From Janibacter corallicola NBRC 107790 (lineage in GTDB: Bacteria; Actinomycetota; Actinomycetes; Actinomycetales; Dermatophilaceae), in assembly GCF_001570965.1 (NCBI RefSeq), contig NZ_BCSR01000029.1, forward strand, positions 1 through 39,072: 39,072 bases of DNA. Reading direction: 5' to 3'. Under the pieces are notes generated by a model, which searched no databases, was not told where the DNA came from, and worked only from the letters and a program-made list of their open reading frames with translations. Both the position numbers and the translations under genes were made by a program. This document shows, piece after piece, positions 30,535-38,143 of the stretch. Positions within the stretch are counted from its first letter, which is position 1, and every line of letters begins with the position of its first letter.

Positions 30535-30839
30535 CGGCCCATATCCTCGAGGACATCACACCCCGGTGGAGGATCCTCCGTCCTCTGTTCCGCGGACCCG
30601 GCGCCCATTTCGCGGACCCCCGCACGGACCTGTCGTCTCAGGTCGTGACCGCGCTCCTCGGACCGCAGACGTCGCCGCCGGTTCAGCTCCCGCTCGGCCA
30701 GGATCAGCTTCGCGCCCTGCTCGCTGCGAACGCGGACCCATTGCCCGTTACCGCTGAGGCCGTGTGCGAGGGCCACCTCCGTCGGCCCTTCTACCGTGAC
30801 AGCGCGCCCATGGCACGACAACTGCGGGGTCCGAAGCAC
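30525..30839 (-). CDS. Doubtful small ORF in the gap after the LysR gene
   Basis: The 30535-30870 interval has no clear gene. The only candidate is this minus-strand frame of 104 codons, with a GTG start and moderately G/C-biased third positions in its middle (EVALAHGLSGNGQWVRVRSEQGAKLILAERELNRRRRLR). It overlaps the LysR end by 10 nt, has no good Shine-Dalgarno sequence and resembles no family I know. It may be a decayed gene like its neighbours. Confidence 0.22.
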   Translation of the reverse strand: MLRTPQLSCHGRAVTVEGPTEVALAHGLSGNGQWVRVRSEQGAKLILAERELNRRRRLRSEERGHDLRRQVRAGVREMGAGSAEQRTEDPPPGCDVLEDMGRYG

Positions 30840-30870
30840 GCCAGGCCTCCCGCCCCAAGGGACATCAGAT

Positions 30871-30950
30871 CCTCCGGCGACATCCAGACCCTCGCACCGC
30901 TTGTCGGCGATCTTCGTCCCACCGGCGCTGTCGTCCCACGACGTCGAGGT
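30871..30950 (-). pseudogene. Remnant homologous to the small acidic gene at 12396-12644
   Basis: About 80 bp align with 12501-12580, with roughly 85 percent identity by eye, sharing for example ATCCAGACCCTCGC and CTTGTCGGCGATCTTCGTC. On the minus strand it reads SWDDSAGGTKIADK, against SWDYSAGETKIADK in the intact gene. Both ends of the gene are missing, and the truncated DUF1838 gene begins directly beside it on the opposite strand. Confidence 0.7.
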
Positions 30951-31542
30951 CGACGGCGGCCTGCGGCTGCTCTCTCGGGAGGCGGCGTTCTACCTCGACC
31001 CTCGCTCCCGGGAGTTCCTCGAGCACTGGGACAACCCCATCACCGGCGAGCGGGTCGACGTGTGCCACGTCTGGAACGACCCGGTCAACCAGGAGTGGCT
31101 CGAGCAGATGCCATGGGGGCCCTTCCGGGTGCCGATGACCGACCTCGGCGCGGCGGTGTGCTTTAACCTGGACATCCGGCTGGCCTACCCCTCTCCGCTG
31201 CCGGTCGCCGCATACCCGGACAACTCCGCGGACGACACCTACTGGGCACTGGAGCTCTTCCAGTTCTTCGCCGCCGCGTCCGACCTGGCCGACGCCGCCC
31301 TGACGAGCGTCCCGTGCCAGCTGTCGTGGTCGCGGGTGTTCCCGTGGCTGCCATGGATGCGGATGGGGCCGCGTCCCGGCGGGCTGATCTTCCACACCCG
31401 AGGCGTCAAGACCGGCTACGACGCCGTCCCCGAGCAGATCCGCACCTACATCGCGGAGAAACGCCCCGAGTTCGCCGAACCGCCGACGGCCTGGTCGGCG
31501 CCGAACGAGACAAGCTGGACCGCCTTCAAGAAGCAGGCCTGA
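30946..31542 (+). pseudogene. 5-prime-truncated DUF1838 gene
   Basis: About 198 codons encode REAAFYLDPRSREFLEHWDNPITGERV, HVWNDPVNQEW and a long C-terminal part ending in TWSAP-type residues and FKKQA. This is the DUF1838 family, whose members are usually about 50-100 residues longer at the N-terminus. Upstream, the open frame runs through the antisense of the small-gene remnant and has no family similarity or plausible start with a Shine-Dalgarno sequence. It is best read as a fragment created by deletion or recombination; expression as a chimera from 30796 cannot be excluded. Confidence 0.6.
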
Positions 31543-31898
31543 TCTGGCCGCTCCGAGTGACGACCGGCGCCTCACGAGGACCGCACCGCGTGAACTCGGC
31601 GACGGGCTCGGTCACGGGGCGCGCCCTGTCGAGCCGCAGGACCGGACAGGCCAAGAAGGTGAGCCCTCGCTCGTGCTGGGCGCGGTTGCGGCCGTCGAAG
31701 TCGGGACCCTCGTAGCCGCTGGCCCAGTCCATGAAGTCGTGGTAAGCGGCCTCCCGCTCCCCGCCGGGGGCGATCGACTCGCCGTAGCGCAGGACCTCGC
31801 GGGGGGGAGACGCTCGCTTCGTGCGGGACGGACCACTCGGTCGCGCGCGCCCGGCCGAGGGGCATGATTCCCGCGCCGCTGGCGCCGGTGATGTGCAC
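31526..31898 (-). pseudogene. Broken P-loop kinase-like gene
   Basis: The start frame reads HITGASGAGIMPLGRARATEWSVPHEA, the N-terminus of a small P-loop NTPase related to adenylate or shikimate kinases. The Walker A lysine position is lost (GASGAGIM, with no GK[ST] or GTT-type end). Near a G7 run at about 31801-31807 the coding continues in another frame: REVLRYGESIAPGGEREAAYHDFMDWASGYEGPDFDGRNRAQHERGL and CPVLRLDRARPV, the family C-terminus. The middle of the protein, about 80-100 residues, is missing. The 3-prime end runs into the DUF1838 fragment. Confidence 0.6.
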
Positions 31899-31930
31899 GC
31901 GGCAGGGGTCATGCGTTCACACTTCCATGC

Positions 31931-31973
31931 GGTGCGGATCGAAGGGGGCGGTTTCTCCCCTTCGATCCGCACC
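31931..31973. terminator. 17-bp perfect hairpin
   Basis: GGTGCGGATCGAAGGGG (31931-31947) and its exact complement (31957-31973) enclose a 9-nt loop. It lies 147 nt beyond the stop of the minus-strand GntR gene (32121) and upstream of the broken kinase gene, so it may terminate the GntR transcript. It may equally be a trace of a mobile or repeated element. Confidence 0.5.
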
Positions 31974-32120
31974 ACGCTCCGGGCCATCGGCGATGACGTC
32001 CGGGACTGACTAGTCGTGCTTCAACCCGAGCCGGGTGGTCGGGCACGTCATCTCACGAGGGGGCCGCTGCACGGAAAGGTGACATGTGGTTTGTTTATCC
32101 CAGGTGCAGAGCGGGCCGAT

Positions 32121-32825
32121 TCAAGGTGCGGCGCGATGGGTCTTGGAGCGTTCGCTCGTTAGGGGAGTGAGGGCGCGCTCCACTATGTCTGCCGTGCATT
32201 GGTAGTGCTTGCGCAGCTGTGCGGCTGCGGTGTCGGCATCTCGTGCGATGGTCGCATCGACGATCGCACGGTGCTCGGCGGCGACATCACGACTGGGTTC
32301 GTGCAGCTGGGACCAGCGGCGATAGAACTCGGCAGCATCACGCAGAGTCCGGGTGATCCCGAGCATCCACTCGCTGGCGCATCCGTCTAGCAGGGTCGAA
32401 TGGAATTGGGAGTGCGCCTCCTCCCAGTCGTCCGAGACCCGTAGCGGCTCGTCAACTGTCAGCAGCGGAGTGCGCTCGAGCCTGTGGTGAGCAGCCACGA
32501 TCGCAGACTCCCAATCCACGCCACCCCGCTCGATCGCCTGGCGCAGGGCCATGACCTCGACGTCGATGCGTGTAGCCGTGAGATCGCGTAGGTCCGCGAC
32601 CGAGACGGCGCGCACGCGGAACCCGATCCGTGGCTCCGACTCCACCAGACCCTGCTCGCACAGCCGCGAGAGCGCCTCTCGGATGACGCTCACGCTGGCG
32701 CCGTACCGCTCGCACAGCGGCATGAATTTCAGCCGGGACCCCGGTGGGTACACGCCAGCCAAGACGTCACCGCGCATCAGCGCATAGACCGTCTCGGTGC
32801 TCGCCCGGGGGCGCTGCTCAGTCAT
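32121..32825 (-). CDS. GntR-family regulator of the FadR/FCD type
   Basis: This 234-residue protein has an N-terminal winged helix (about 10-75; RLKFMPLCERYGASVSVIREALSRLCEQGLVESEPRIGFRV) and an all-helical FCD effector domain (about 85-215). The FCD metal/ligand residues appear in HSQFHSTLLDGC and EHRAIVDATIARD. FCD regulators normally repress catabolic operons and respond to organic acids. It is divergent from the hydroxylase cluster across a 218-nt AT-rich gap and is the clear candidate to control it. Confidence 0.88.
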   Translation of the reverse strand: MTEQRPRASTETVYALMRGDVLAGVYPPGSRLKFMPLCERYGASVSVIREALSRLCEQGLVESEPRIGFRVRAVSVADLRDLTATRIDVEVMALRQAIERGGVDWESAIVAAHHRLERTPLLTVDEPLRVSDDWEEAHSQFHSTLLDGCASEWMLGITRTLRDAAEFYRRWSQLHEPSRDVAAEHRAIVDATIARDADTAAAQLRKHYQCTADIVERALTPLTSERSKTHRAAP

Positions 32826-32844
32826 GCCCGGACCATATCGAAGA

Positions 32845-32895
32845 TGCAGATCTCCCTAATTTTCGAATATTCATTGATCTTTCGATTCTTATGCG
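32845..32895. promoter_or_regulatory. AT-rich divergent promoter/operator region
   Basis: This stretch is markedly AT-rich for the window. It contains the 8-bp palindrome GAATATTC (32865-32872) and two TTTCGA hexamers 19 bp apart (32861 and 32880). It lies between the GntR gene and the aromatic cluster, where promoters for both directions and the repressor site are expected. Exact boxes cannot be assigned. Confidence 0.45.
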
Positions 32896-32948
32896 GGAGC
32901 CTGATGAGACGGCGGTCGCCGTATCCGGACACTCGATGAGGAGGACCG

Positions 32949-33047
32949 ATGACGAGCATCGTGACGGGCCCCGGCGGTTGCACCACGGTCGGGCTGGACG
33001 AGACCACCGATCGACGCCCCGCACACGCACGGCGGGGGGGCTCATGA
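32949..33047 (+). CDS. Small ORF coupled to the hydroxylase gene
   Basis: A GAGGAGG Shine-Dalgarno sequence is followed by an ATG at 32949 and a 32-residue reading frame beginning MTSIVTGPGGCTTVGLDE. Its TGA overlaps the hydroxylase start codon as ATGA (33044-33047). The Shine-Dalgarno sequence is better than that of the hydroxylase itself. It may be a leader peptide that couples translation, a tiny real protein, or the remains of an earlier first gene. The peptide has one cysteine and no membrane segment. Confidence 0.45.
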   Translation: MTSIVTGPGGCTTVGLDETTDRRPAHARRGGS

Positions 33048-34840
33048 GACGCCACGACATCGAGACGGAGGTCCTCGTGGTCGGCGCCGGACCTGCGGGC
33101 CTGACGATGGCTTGCCTGCTCGCGAGATCCGGCATCAACGCCATCACCGTGACCAAGTACCCGAGCACGGCCCACTCCCCCCGGGCGCACATCACCAATC
33201 AACGCACGATGGAGGTCTTCCGCGACCTCGACATCGAGGAAGCGGTCCGTGCGGCGGCAACGCCCAATGAGCTCATGGGCAACAACGTGTGGGCCACGAG
33301 CTTCGCCGGCCCGGAGATCGCCCGGCTGATGACGTGGGGCCGTGGCCCTGAGCGGCGGATGGACTACGAGCAGGCCAGCCCCAGCAGCATGTGCAACATC
33401 CCCCAGCACCTCCTCGAGCCCGTGCTCCGCAGAGGAGCGGAGGCGAAGGGCGCCGACCTGCGCTTCTCCACCGAGGTCGTGGCCGTCGAGCAGGATGCCG
33501 AAGGGGTCACCGCGACCGTCCGAAACCGTGACAGCGGTGCCGAGCAGACGATCCGTACCCGGTATCTCGTCGGTGCCGATGGAGGGCGTTCCACGGTGGC
33601 CGAGCAGTTGGACTTCCCCTTCGAGGGCGAGATGGGGCTGGGCGCTGCTGCGAATGTCTGGCTCGAAGCAGACCTGACGCAGTACACGGCGTACCGACCC
33701 GGCACCCTGTATTGGATGTGTCAGCCCGGCAACGACTACTGGGTGGGCTCCGGTACCTGGATATGCGTCAAACCGTGGACCGAGTGGGTCCTGCTCTTCA
33801 TGTACGACCCGGCCGAGGGAGAGCCCGACCTGTCCGTCGAGGCGGTCACCGCCCGCGCACGGCTGACTCTCGGGGACCCGGACGTGGACATCACGATCAA
33901 GTCCACGAGTCTGTGGCAGATCAACAGCGTCGTCGCGAAGCAGTACCGCATCGGTCGTGCCTTCCTCGCCGGTGATGCTGCCCACCGACATCCTCCGGCC
34001 AACGGTCTCGGGACGAACACCTCCATCCAGGACTCCTTCAACCTGGCCTGGAAGCTGGCGCTGGTCCTTCGCGACCTGGCGGGCGAGGAGCTGCTGTCGA
34101 CGTACCACGACGAGCGGCGCCAAGTCGGGCGTCAGGTCGTCGACCGGGCGATGAAGAGCGTGAGCGACATGCTGCCCATATCCCAGGCGCTCGGGTTCGA
34201 ACCCGGCCAGAGCGCCGCGGAGGGACAACGGGCGCTCGACGGGCTGAACGCCCCCGGCAGCGAGGGGGGACTCCGCCGGAAACAGCTCGCCGACGCCGTG
34301 GAGCTGCAGAACTATCAGTTCAACGCCCACGGGGTGGAGCTCGATCAGCGCTACGCCTCCTCTGCCACGGTCGATGACGGCACACTCTGGCCGGCTCCGA
34401 CACGTGACCCGGAGCTGTACCACCACCCGACGACGCACCCAGGTGCCAGGTTGCCGCACGCGTGGGTGGAGCGCGAGAGGTCACTGGTCTCGACCCTCGA
34501 CCTGACCGGCCACGACGCTTTCACCGTCCTCACCGGCCCCGGCGGCCAGCCCTGGGTCGACGCGGCAACCGGCCTGGCGAGAACCCTGGGGATACCCCTG
34601 GCAGCCCACGTCATCGGCCCGCTTGAGGAGTACCGGGACGTGCTCGGGGACTGGGCACGACGGCGCGAGATCGGTGAGACCGGCGCCCTGCTCGTCCGAC
34701 CCGACCACCACGTGGCCTGGCGCGTTGACGCACTGACGGACGAGCCCGCCAACGACCTCGAGCACGCCCTTCGCTCGGTGCTCGCCCGCGACCTGGACAC
34801 CGCCCTCAAGGAGACGCCTGATGAAGCTCGCCAATCGTGA
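33044..34840 (+). CDS. TfdB-like flavin phenol monooxygenase
   Basis: This 598-residue class A flavoprotein hydroxylase is about the length of 2,4-dichlorophenol 6-monooxygenase (TfdB). Motifs are VGAGPAG (13-19), YLVGADGGRS near residue 180, and GDAAHRHPPANGLGTNTSIQD near 308. The C-terminal thioredoxin-like domain (about 470-590) is typical of the PheA/TfdB group. It should use NAD(P)H and oxygen to ortho-hydroxylate a phenolic ring, making a catechol for the dioxygenase downstream. A G7 run lies just before the ATG. The gene overlaps the next by 20 nt, so expression is coupled. Confidence 0.87.
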   Translation: MRRHDIETEVLVVGAGPAGLTMACLLARSGINAITVTKYPSTAHSPRAHITNQRTMEVFRDLDIEEAVRAAATPNELMGNNVWATSFAGPEIARLMTWGRGPERRMDYEQASPSSMCNIPQHLLEPVLRRGAEAKGADLRFSTEVVAVEQDAEGVTATVRNRDSGAEQTIRTRYLVGADGGRSTVAEQLDFPFEGEMGLGAAANVWLEADLTQYTAYRPGTLYWMCQPGNDYWVGSGTWICVKPWTEWVLLFMYDPAEGEPDLSVEAVTARARLTLGDPDVDITIKSTSLWQINSVVAKQYRIGRAFLAGDAAHRHPPANGLGTNTSIQDSFNLAWKLALVLRDLAGEELLSTYHDERRQVGRQVVDRAMKSVSDMLPISQALGFEPGQSAAEGQRALDGLNAPGSEGGLRRKQLADAVELQNYQFNAHGVELDQRYASSATVDDGTLWPAPTRDPELYHHPTTHPGARLPHAWVERERSLVSTLDLTGHDAFTVLTGPGGQPWVDAATGLARTLGIPLAAHVIGPLEEYRDVLGDWARRREIGETGALLVRPDHHVAWRVDALTDEPANDLEHALRSVLARDLDTALKETPDEARQS

Positions 34841-35675
34841 CGGCCGCGCCGTCCTCATCACCACGGAAGACCACGCCGTCGACGTCCACCGCGCCAGTGA
34901 TGGTCGCTTCGGCCCCGATGTGCCCATGATCTACGACCACTGGGACGAGTTCCGTCAGTGGGCGGCCACCGCCACTGTGCCGCCGGGCGAACCCTTCGAT
35001 ATCACGACCCTGGGCCCGCCCTCTCCGGCACCGCGTCAGGTCCTCGGGGTCGGTCTGAACTACGACGACCACGCCGTCGAGTCCGGGTTCGAAGCGCCCG
35101 GCGATCTCCCGCCCATCTTCCCGAAGTTCGTCAGCAGCCTCACCGGTCCGGTGACCGAGGTGACCCTGCCCGAAGGGGGGAACACGGACTGGGAGGTCGA
35201 ACTCGTCGTCGTCATCGGGAGGGAGGCCACACAGGTTGCGTCAGCTGATGCGTGGGACCACGTCGCCGGTGTCACCGCTGGTCAGGACCTCTCCGAACGG
35301 GTCACCCAGCTGCGGGGCCCGGCACCGCAGTTCGGTCTGGGCAAGTCCTTCCCGGGCTTCTCCCCGACAGGGCCGTGGCTGGTCACCGCCGATGAGTTCG
35401 CCGACCGCGACGACATCGGACTGCGCTGCGAGATCGACGGCGAGATCCTCCAGGACGGGCGCACCCGCAACCTCATTGCCCCGGTGCCACGCCTCATCGC
35501 GGACCTCTCACGGGTGATCACGCTCTATCCCGGAGACCTGATCTTCTCCGGAACCCCGGCAGGAGTCGGGCTGGGCAGGGAGCCGAAGCGCTTCCTGACC
35601 GCCGGGCAGACCCTCGTGAGCACGGTCGAGGGCGTCGGCGAGCTGCGACAGACCTTCGTCTCGGGAAGGCGGTGA
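34821..35675 (+). CDS. Fumarylacetoacetate-hydrolase-family enzyme
   Basis: This 284-residue protein has a C-terminal FAH domain (about 75-280). Markers are VLGVGLNYDDHA, PPIFPKF, the metal-binding acid in WEVELVVVIG, GVTAGQDLSER, LGKSFPGFSPTGPWLV and the ending LIFSGTPAGVGLGR. The family includes acylpyruvate hydrolases and 2-hydroxyhepta-2,4-diene-1,7-dioate isomerase/decarboxylases of meta-cleavage pathways. It likely acts on the ring-cleavage product made by the neighbouring dioxygenase. The ATG at 34821 lies within the hydroxylase gene. Confidence 0.87.
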   Translation: MKLANRDGRAVLITTEDHAVDVHRASDGRFGPDVPMIYDHWDEFRQWAATATVPPGEPFDITTLGPPSPAPRQVLGVGLNYDDHAVESGFEAPGDLPPIFPKFVSSLTGPVTEVTLPEGGNTDWEVELVVVIGREATQVASADAWDHVAGVTAGQDLSERVTQLRGPAPQFGLGKSFPGFSPTGPWLVTADEFADRDDIGLRCEIDGEILQDGRTRNLIAPVPRLIADLSRVITLYPGDLIFSGTPAGVGLGREPKRFLTAGQTLVSTVEGVGELRQTFVSGRR

Positions 35676-35679
35676 GGAC

Positions 35680-36600
35680 ATGCCTCTGCACCGTGTCAGC
35701 CACCTGACCATGGGCGTGCCGGACGTCGCGAGCACCAGCGCCTACTACACGGACTTCGGGCTGGGGCCCGGCGCCGACGGAAAGTTCAGCACCCGTGACG
35801 GGGGCGAACAGCTGAAGATCGTGCCGGCACCTCGCAGACAGCTCAGGGAGCTCGGGCTCGCCGCAGACGACGAGGACGACCTCGCGAGGATGGCAGCGGC
35901 CCTCCGCGAGCTGGGGGCCCCCGTCGACCTCGACGGTGACACGCTCCTGTCGAGAGAGCCCGTCGCCGGATTCACCGTCCGGGCGCGTGTCCTGCCCCGG
36001 CTGGAGCAGGAACCGACGCCGGCGACGCCGTACAACGGCCCCGGCCGGCAGGAACGCAGCGGGCGGGCCCCGGGGGTGACTCGCACCGCGCCGGTCCGAC
36101 CGCGGCGTCTGGGTCACGTCGTCGTCGGCACGGTCGACCTCTCTGCCACGATGCGCTTCTTCATCGATGGTCTCGGCTTCCGGGTGTCGGACTACATCGG
36201 CGACAAGGGCGCGTTCATGCGCTGCTCCACGGACCACCACAACTTCCTGGCGATGGCGGCACCCGTGAACTACCTGCACCACACGAGCTGGCAGGTCGAT
36301 GACATCGACGATGTCGGGCGCGGCGCCCAAGCCATGCTCCAGGGGAACCCTGAGCGACACGTCTGGGGTCTGGGCCGGCACCATGCCGGGTCCAATTTCT
36401 TCTGGTACCTGAAAGACCCCGCAGGCAACTTCTCGGAGTACTTCTCGGACATGGACTGCATCCCCGAGGACGGGGTGTGGGAGCCGGAGGTGCTCGAGGG
36501 AGCACGAGGACTGTTCAACTGGGGCCCACCACCGCCCCCCTCGTTCCTCGAGCCAGAGGACCTCGCCGGTCTGATGACGGGGACCCACAGCAACGGATGA
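35680..36600 (+). CDS. Type I extradiol (VOC) ring-cleavage dioxygenase
   Basis: This 306-residue protein has two VOC modules, an N-terminal one (1-105) without ligands and a C-terminal catalytic one (about 142-262). The metal triad is His146 in RLGHVVVG, His201 in LHHTSWQV and Glu253 in NFSEYFSD, nearly the same numbering as BphC. It should open a catecholic ring meta to the hydroxyls. A proline-rich C-terminus (WGPPPPPSFLEPEDLAGL) is longer than usual. It starts four bases after the FAH stop, with GAGGAC before the ATG, so it belongs to the same operon. Confidence 0.87.
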   Translation: MPLHRVSHLTMGVPDVASTSAYYTDFGLGPGADGKFSTRDGGEQLKIVPAPRRQLRELGLAADDEDDLARMAAALRELGAPVDLDGDTLLSREPVAGFTVRARVLPRLEQEPTPATPYNGPGRQERSGRAPGVTRTAPVRPRRLGHVVVGTVDLSATMRFFIDGLGFRVSDYIGDKGAFMRCSTDHHNFLAMAAPVNYLHHTSWQVDDIDDVGRGAQAMLQGNPERHVWGLGRHHAGSNFFWYLKDPAGNFSEYFSDMDCIPEDGVWEPEVLEGARGLFNWGPPPPPSFLEPEDLAGLMTGTHSNG

Positions 36601-36633
36601 CATCTAGGACAACGAATCACAGGAGGAACCACC

Positions 36634-37269
36634 ATGGCCGGTGAGACGCCGATCCGCCCGAACGACCATCTCTTGAGCCCTGACAACTCGGCGCTGGTCC
36701 TGATCGACTATCAGCCCGAGCAGGTCAACACCGTGAGCTCGATCGAGCATGAGGAGCTGATGCTCAACGTTACAGCCGTCGCCCGTGCGGCTGCGGCCTA
36801 CGAGCTCCCGGTCGTCCTGACCACCGTCGGCGTCGAGATGGGCGCCAACAGCGGCACGGTCGACGAGCTCCGGAACGCGCTGCCGGAGACCGACGAGATC
36901 GACCGCACCAGCCTCAACTCCTGGGAGGACCCCGACTTCCGATCCGCCGTCGAGGCCACCGGCCGCAAGAAGATCATCATGACCGGGCTCTGGACCGAGG
37001 TCTGCGTCGCCTTCCCCACCCTGGACATGCTTCGCGAGGGCTACGACATCTATCCCGTGTCCGATGCCATCGGCGGGATCAGCCGCGACGCGCACGAGCG
37101 AGCCATGCAACGCATGACCCACGTGGGCGCCCAGCCCATCACCGCAATCTCCTTGGTCGCCGAGCTGCAACGCGACTGGGGCCGAGCCAACGCACCGAAC
37201 CTCCGCAGCATCCTGCAGTGGTACTTCCCCCGGCTGCATGACATCCGCACCAAAGATGCCCGACCGTAA
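36634..37269 (+). CDS. Isochorismatase-family cysteine hydrolase (YcaC-like)
   Basis: This 211-residue cysteine hydrolase has the catalytic Asp25 (LVLIDYQPEQ) and Cys124 (GLWTEVCVAF). The DRTSLNSWEDPDF segment corresponds to the R-x-x-x-NAW region of YcaC-like proteins. The family contains amidases and N-carbamoyl hydrolases besides isochorismatase, so it may remove an amide or carbamoyl group. AGGAGG precedes the ATG at ideal spacing, 33 nt after the dioxygenase. Its presence in a ring-cleavage operon suggests a nitrogen-bearing or amide-type substrate; this is inference. Confidence 0.82.
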   Translation: MAGETPIRPNDHLLSPDNSALVLIDYQPEQVNTVSSIEHEELMLNVTAVARAAAAYELPVVLTTVGVEMGANSGTVDELRNALPETDEIDRTSLNSWEDPDFRSAVEATGRKKIIMTGLWTEVCVAFPTLDMLREGYDIYPVSDAIGGISRDAHERAMQRMTHVGAQPITAISLVAELQRDWGRANAPNLRSILQWYFPRLHDIRTKDARP

Positions 37270-37413
37270 GCATCACCGACCTCCTGGCAATGCACTCTGC
37301 CGGTGTCGATCGTGGCCATCGCCCACACGGCTGCAGGCTGATGTCACGGGTCGACCCGGGGTGCAAGGCTGACAAGGCGGTCGGCGTGGTATCGCGATCG
37401 CAAGGAGGACACC

Positions 37414-38119
37414 GTGTCCCAGTTCCAAGGAATGCGTGCGCTCTTCATCAATGCCACGCTGAAGCCATCCCCCGAGCCCAGCAACACCGACGGGCTAGTC
37501 CAGATCAGCTGCGACATCATGCGCGATCATGGCGTGTACGTCCACGAGGTCAGGGCGATCGACCGCGACATCGCCACCGGCGTGTGGCCGGACATGACCG
37601 AGCACGGTCACGACGTCGACGAGTGGCCACAGATCTACCGCCAGATCCTCGCCGCGGACATCCTCGTCCTGGCCGGACCCATCTGGCTCGGGGACAACAG
37701 CTCGGAGATGAAGCGAGTGGTCGAACGCCTCTACTCCTGCTCCAGTGAGCTCAACGACCAAGGCCAGTACGCCTACTACGGACGCGTCGGTGGTTGCCTG
37801 ATCACCGGCAACGAGGACGGGTTGAAGCACTGCGCGATGAAGCCTCCTCTACAGCCTGCAGCACCTTGGCTTCATCATCCCGCCGCAGTCCGACGCCGGC
37901 TGGATCGGGACCGTCGGCCCCGGCCCCTCCTATCTCGACCCCGGTTCCGGAGGGCCGGAGAACAACTTCACCAACCGCAACACCACCTTCATGACCTACA
38001 ACCTCATGCACACGGCAACGATGCTGCGGCAGGCGGGCGGCCTCCCCGCCTACGGCAACCAACGCAGCCTGTGGGATGCCGGCTGCGCCCCGGACCAGCC
38101 CAGCCCCGAGCACCGATAG
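37414..38119 (+). pseudogene. Flavodoxin-fold NAD(P)H reductase gene with a one-base frameshift
   Basis: The GTG at 37414, with AAGGAGG before it, opens a flavodoxin-like protein: MRALFINATLKPSPEPSNT (FMN phosphate loop), AADILVLAGPIWLGDNSSEMKRVVERLY and GGCLITGNEDG. At 37840-37841 an extra A shifts the frame. Removing it gives CAMSLLYSLQHLGFIIPPQSDAGW, then YLDPGSGGPENNFTNRNTTFMTYNLMHTA and a TAG at 38119. The corrected protein has 234 residues and an intact family C-terminus. The event is either a true recent mutation or a sequence error. The role is probably flavin or quinone reduction in the aromatic pathway. Confidence 0.82.
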
Positions 38120-38143
38120 ATCTCGACGACCAAGGGAGATGTG

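Noticed and set aside
32822-34459. 545-codon minus-strand open frame
   Set aside because: Antisense to the hydroxylase gene, whose motifs and length are fully convincing.
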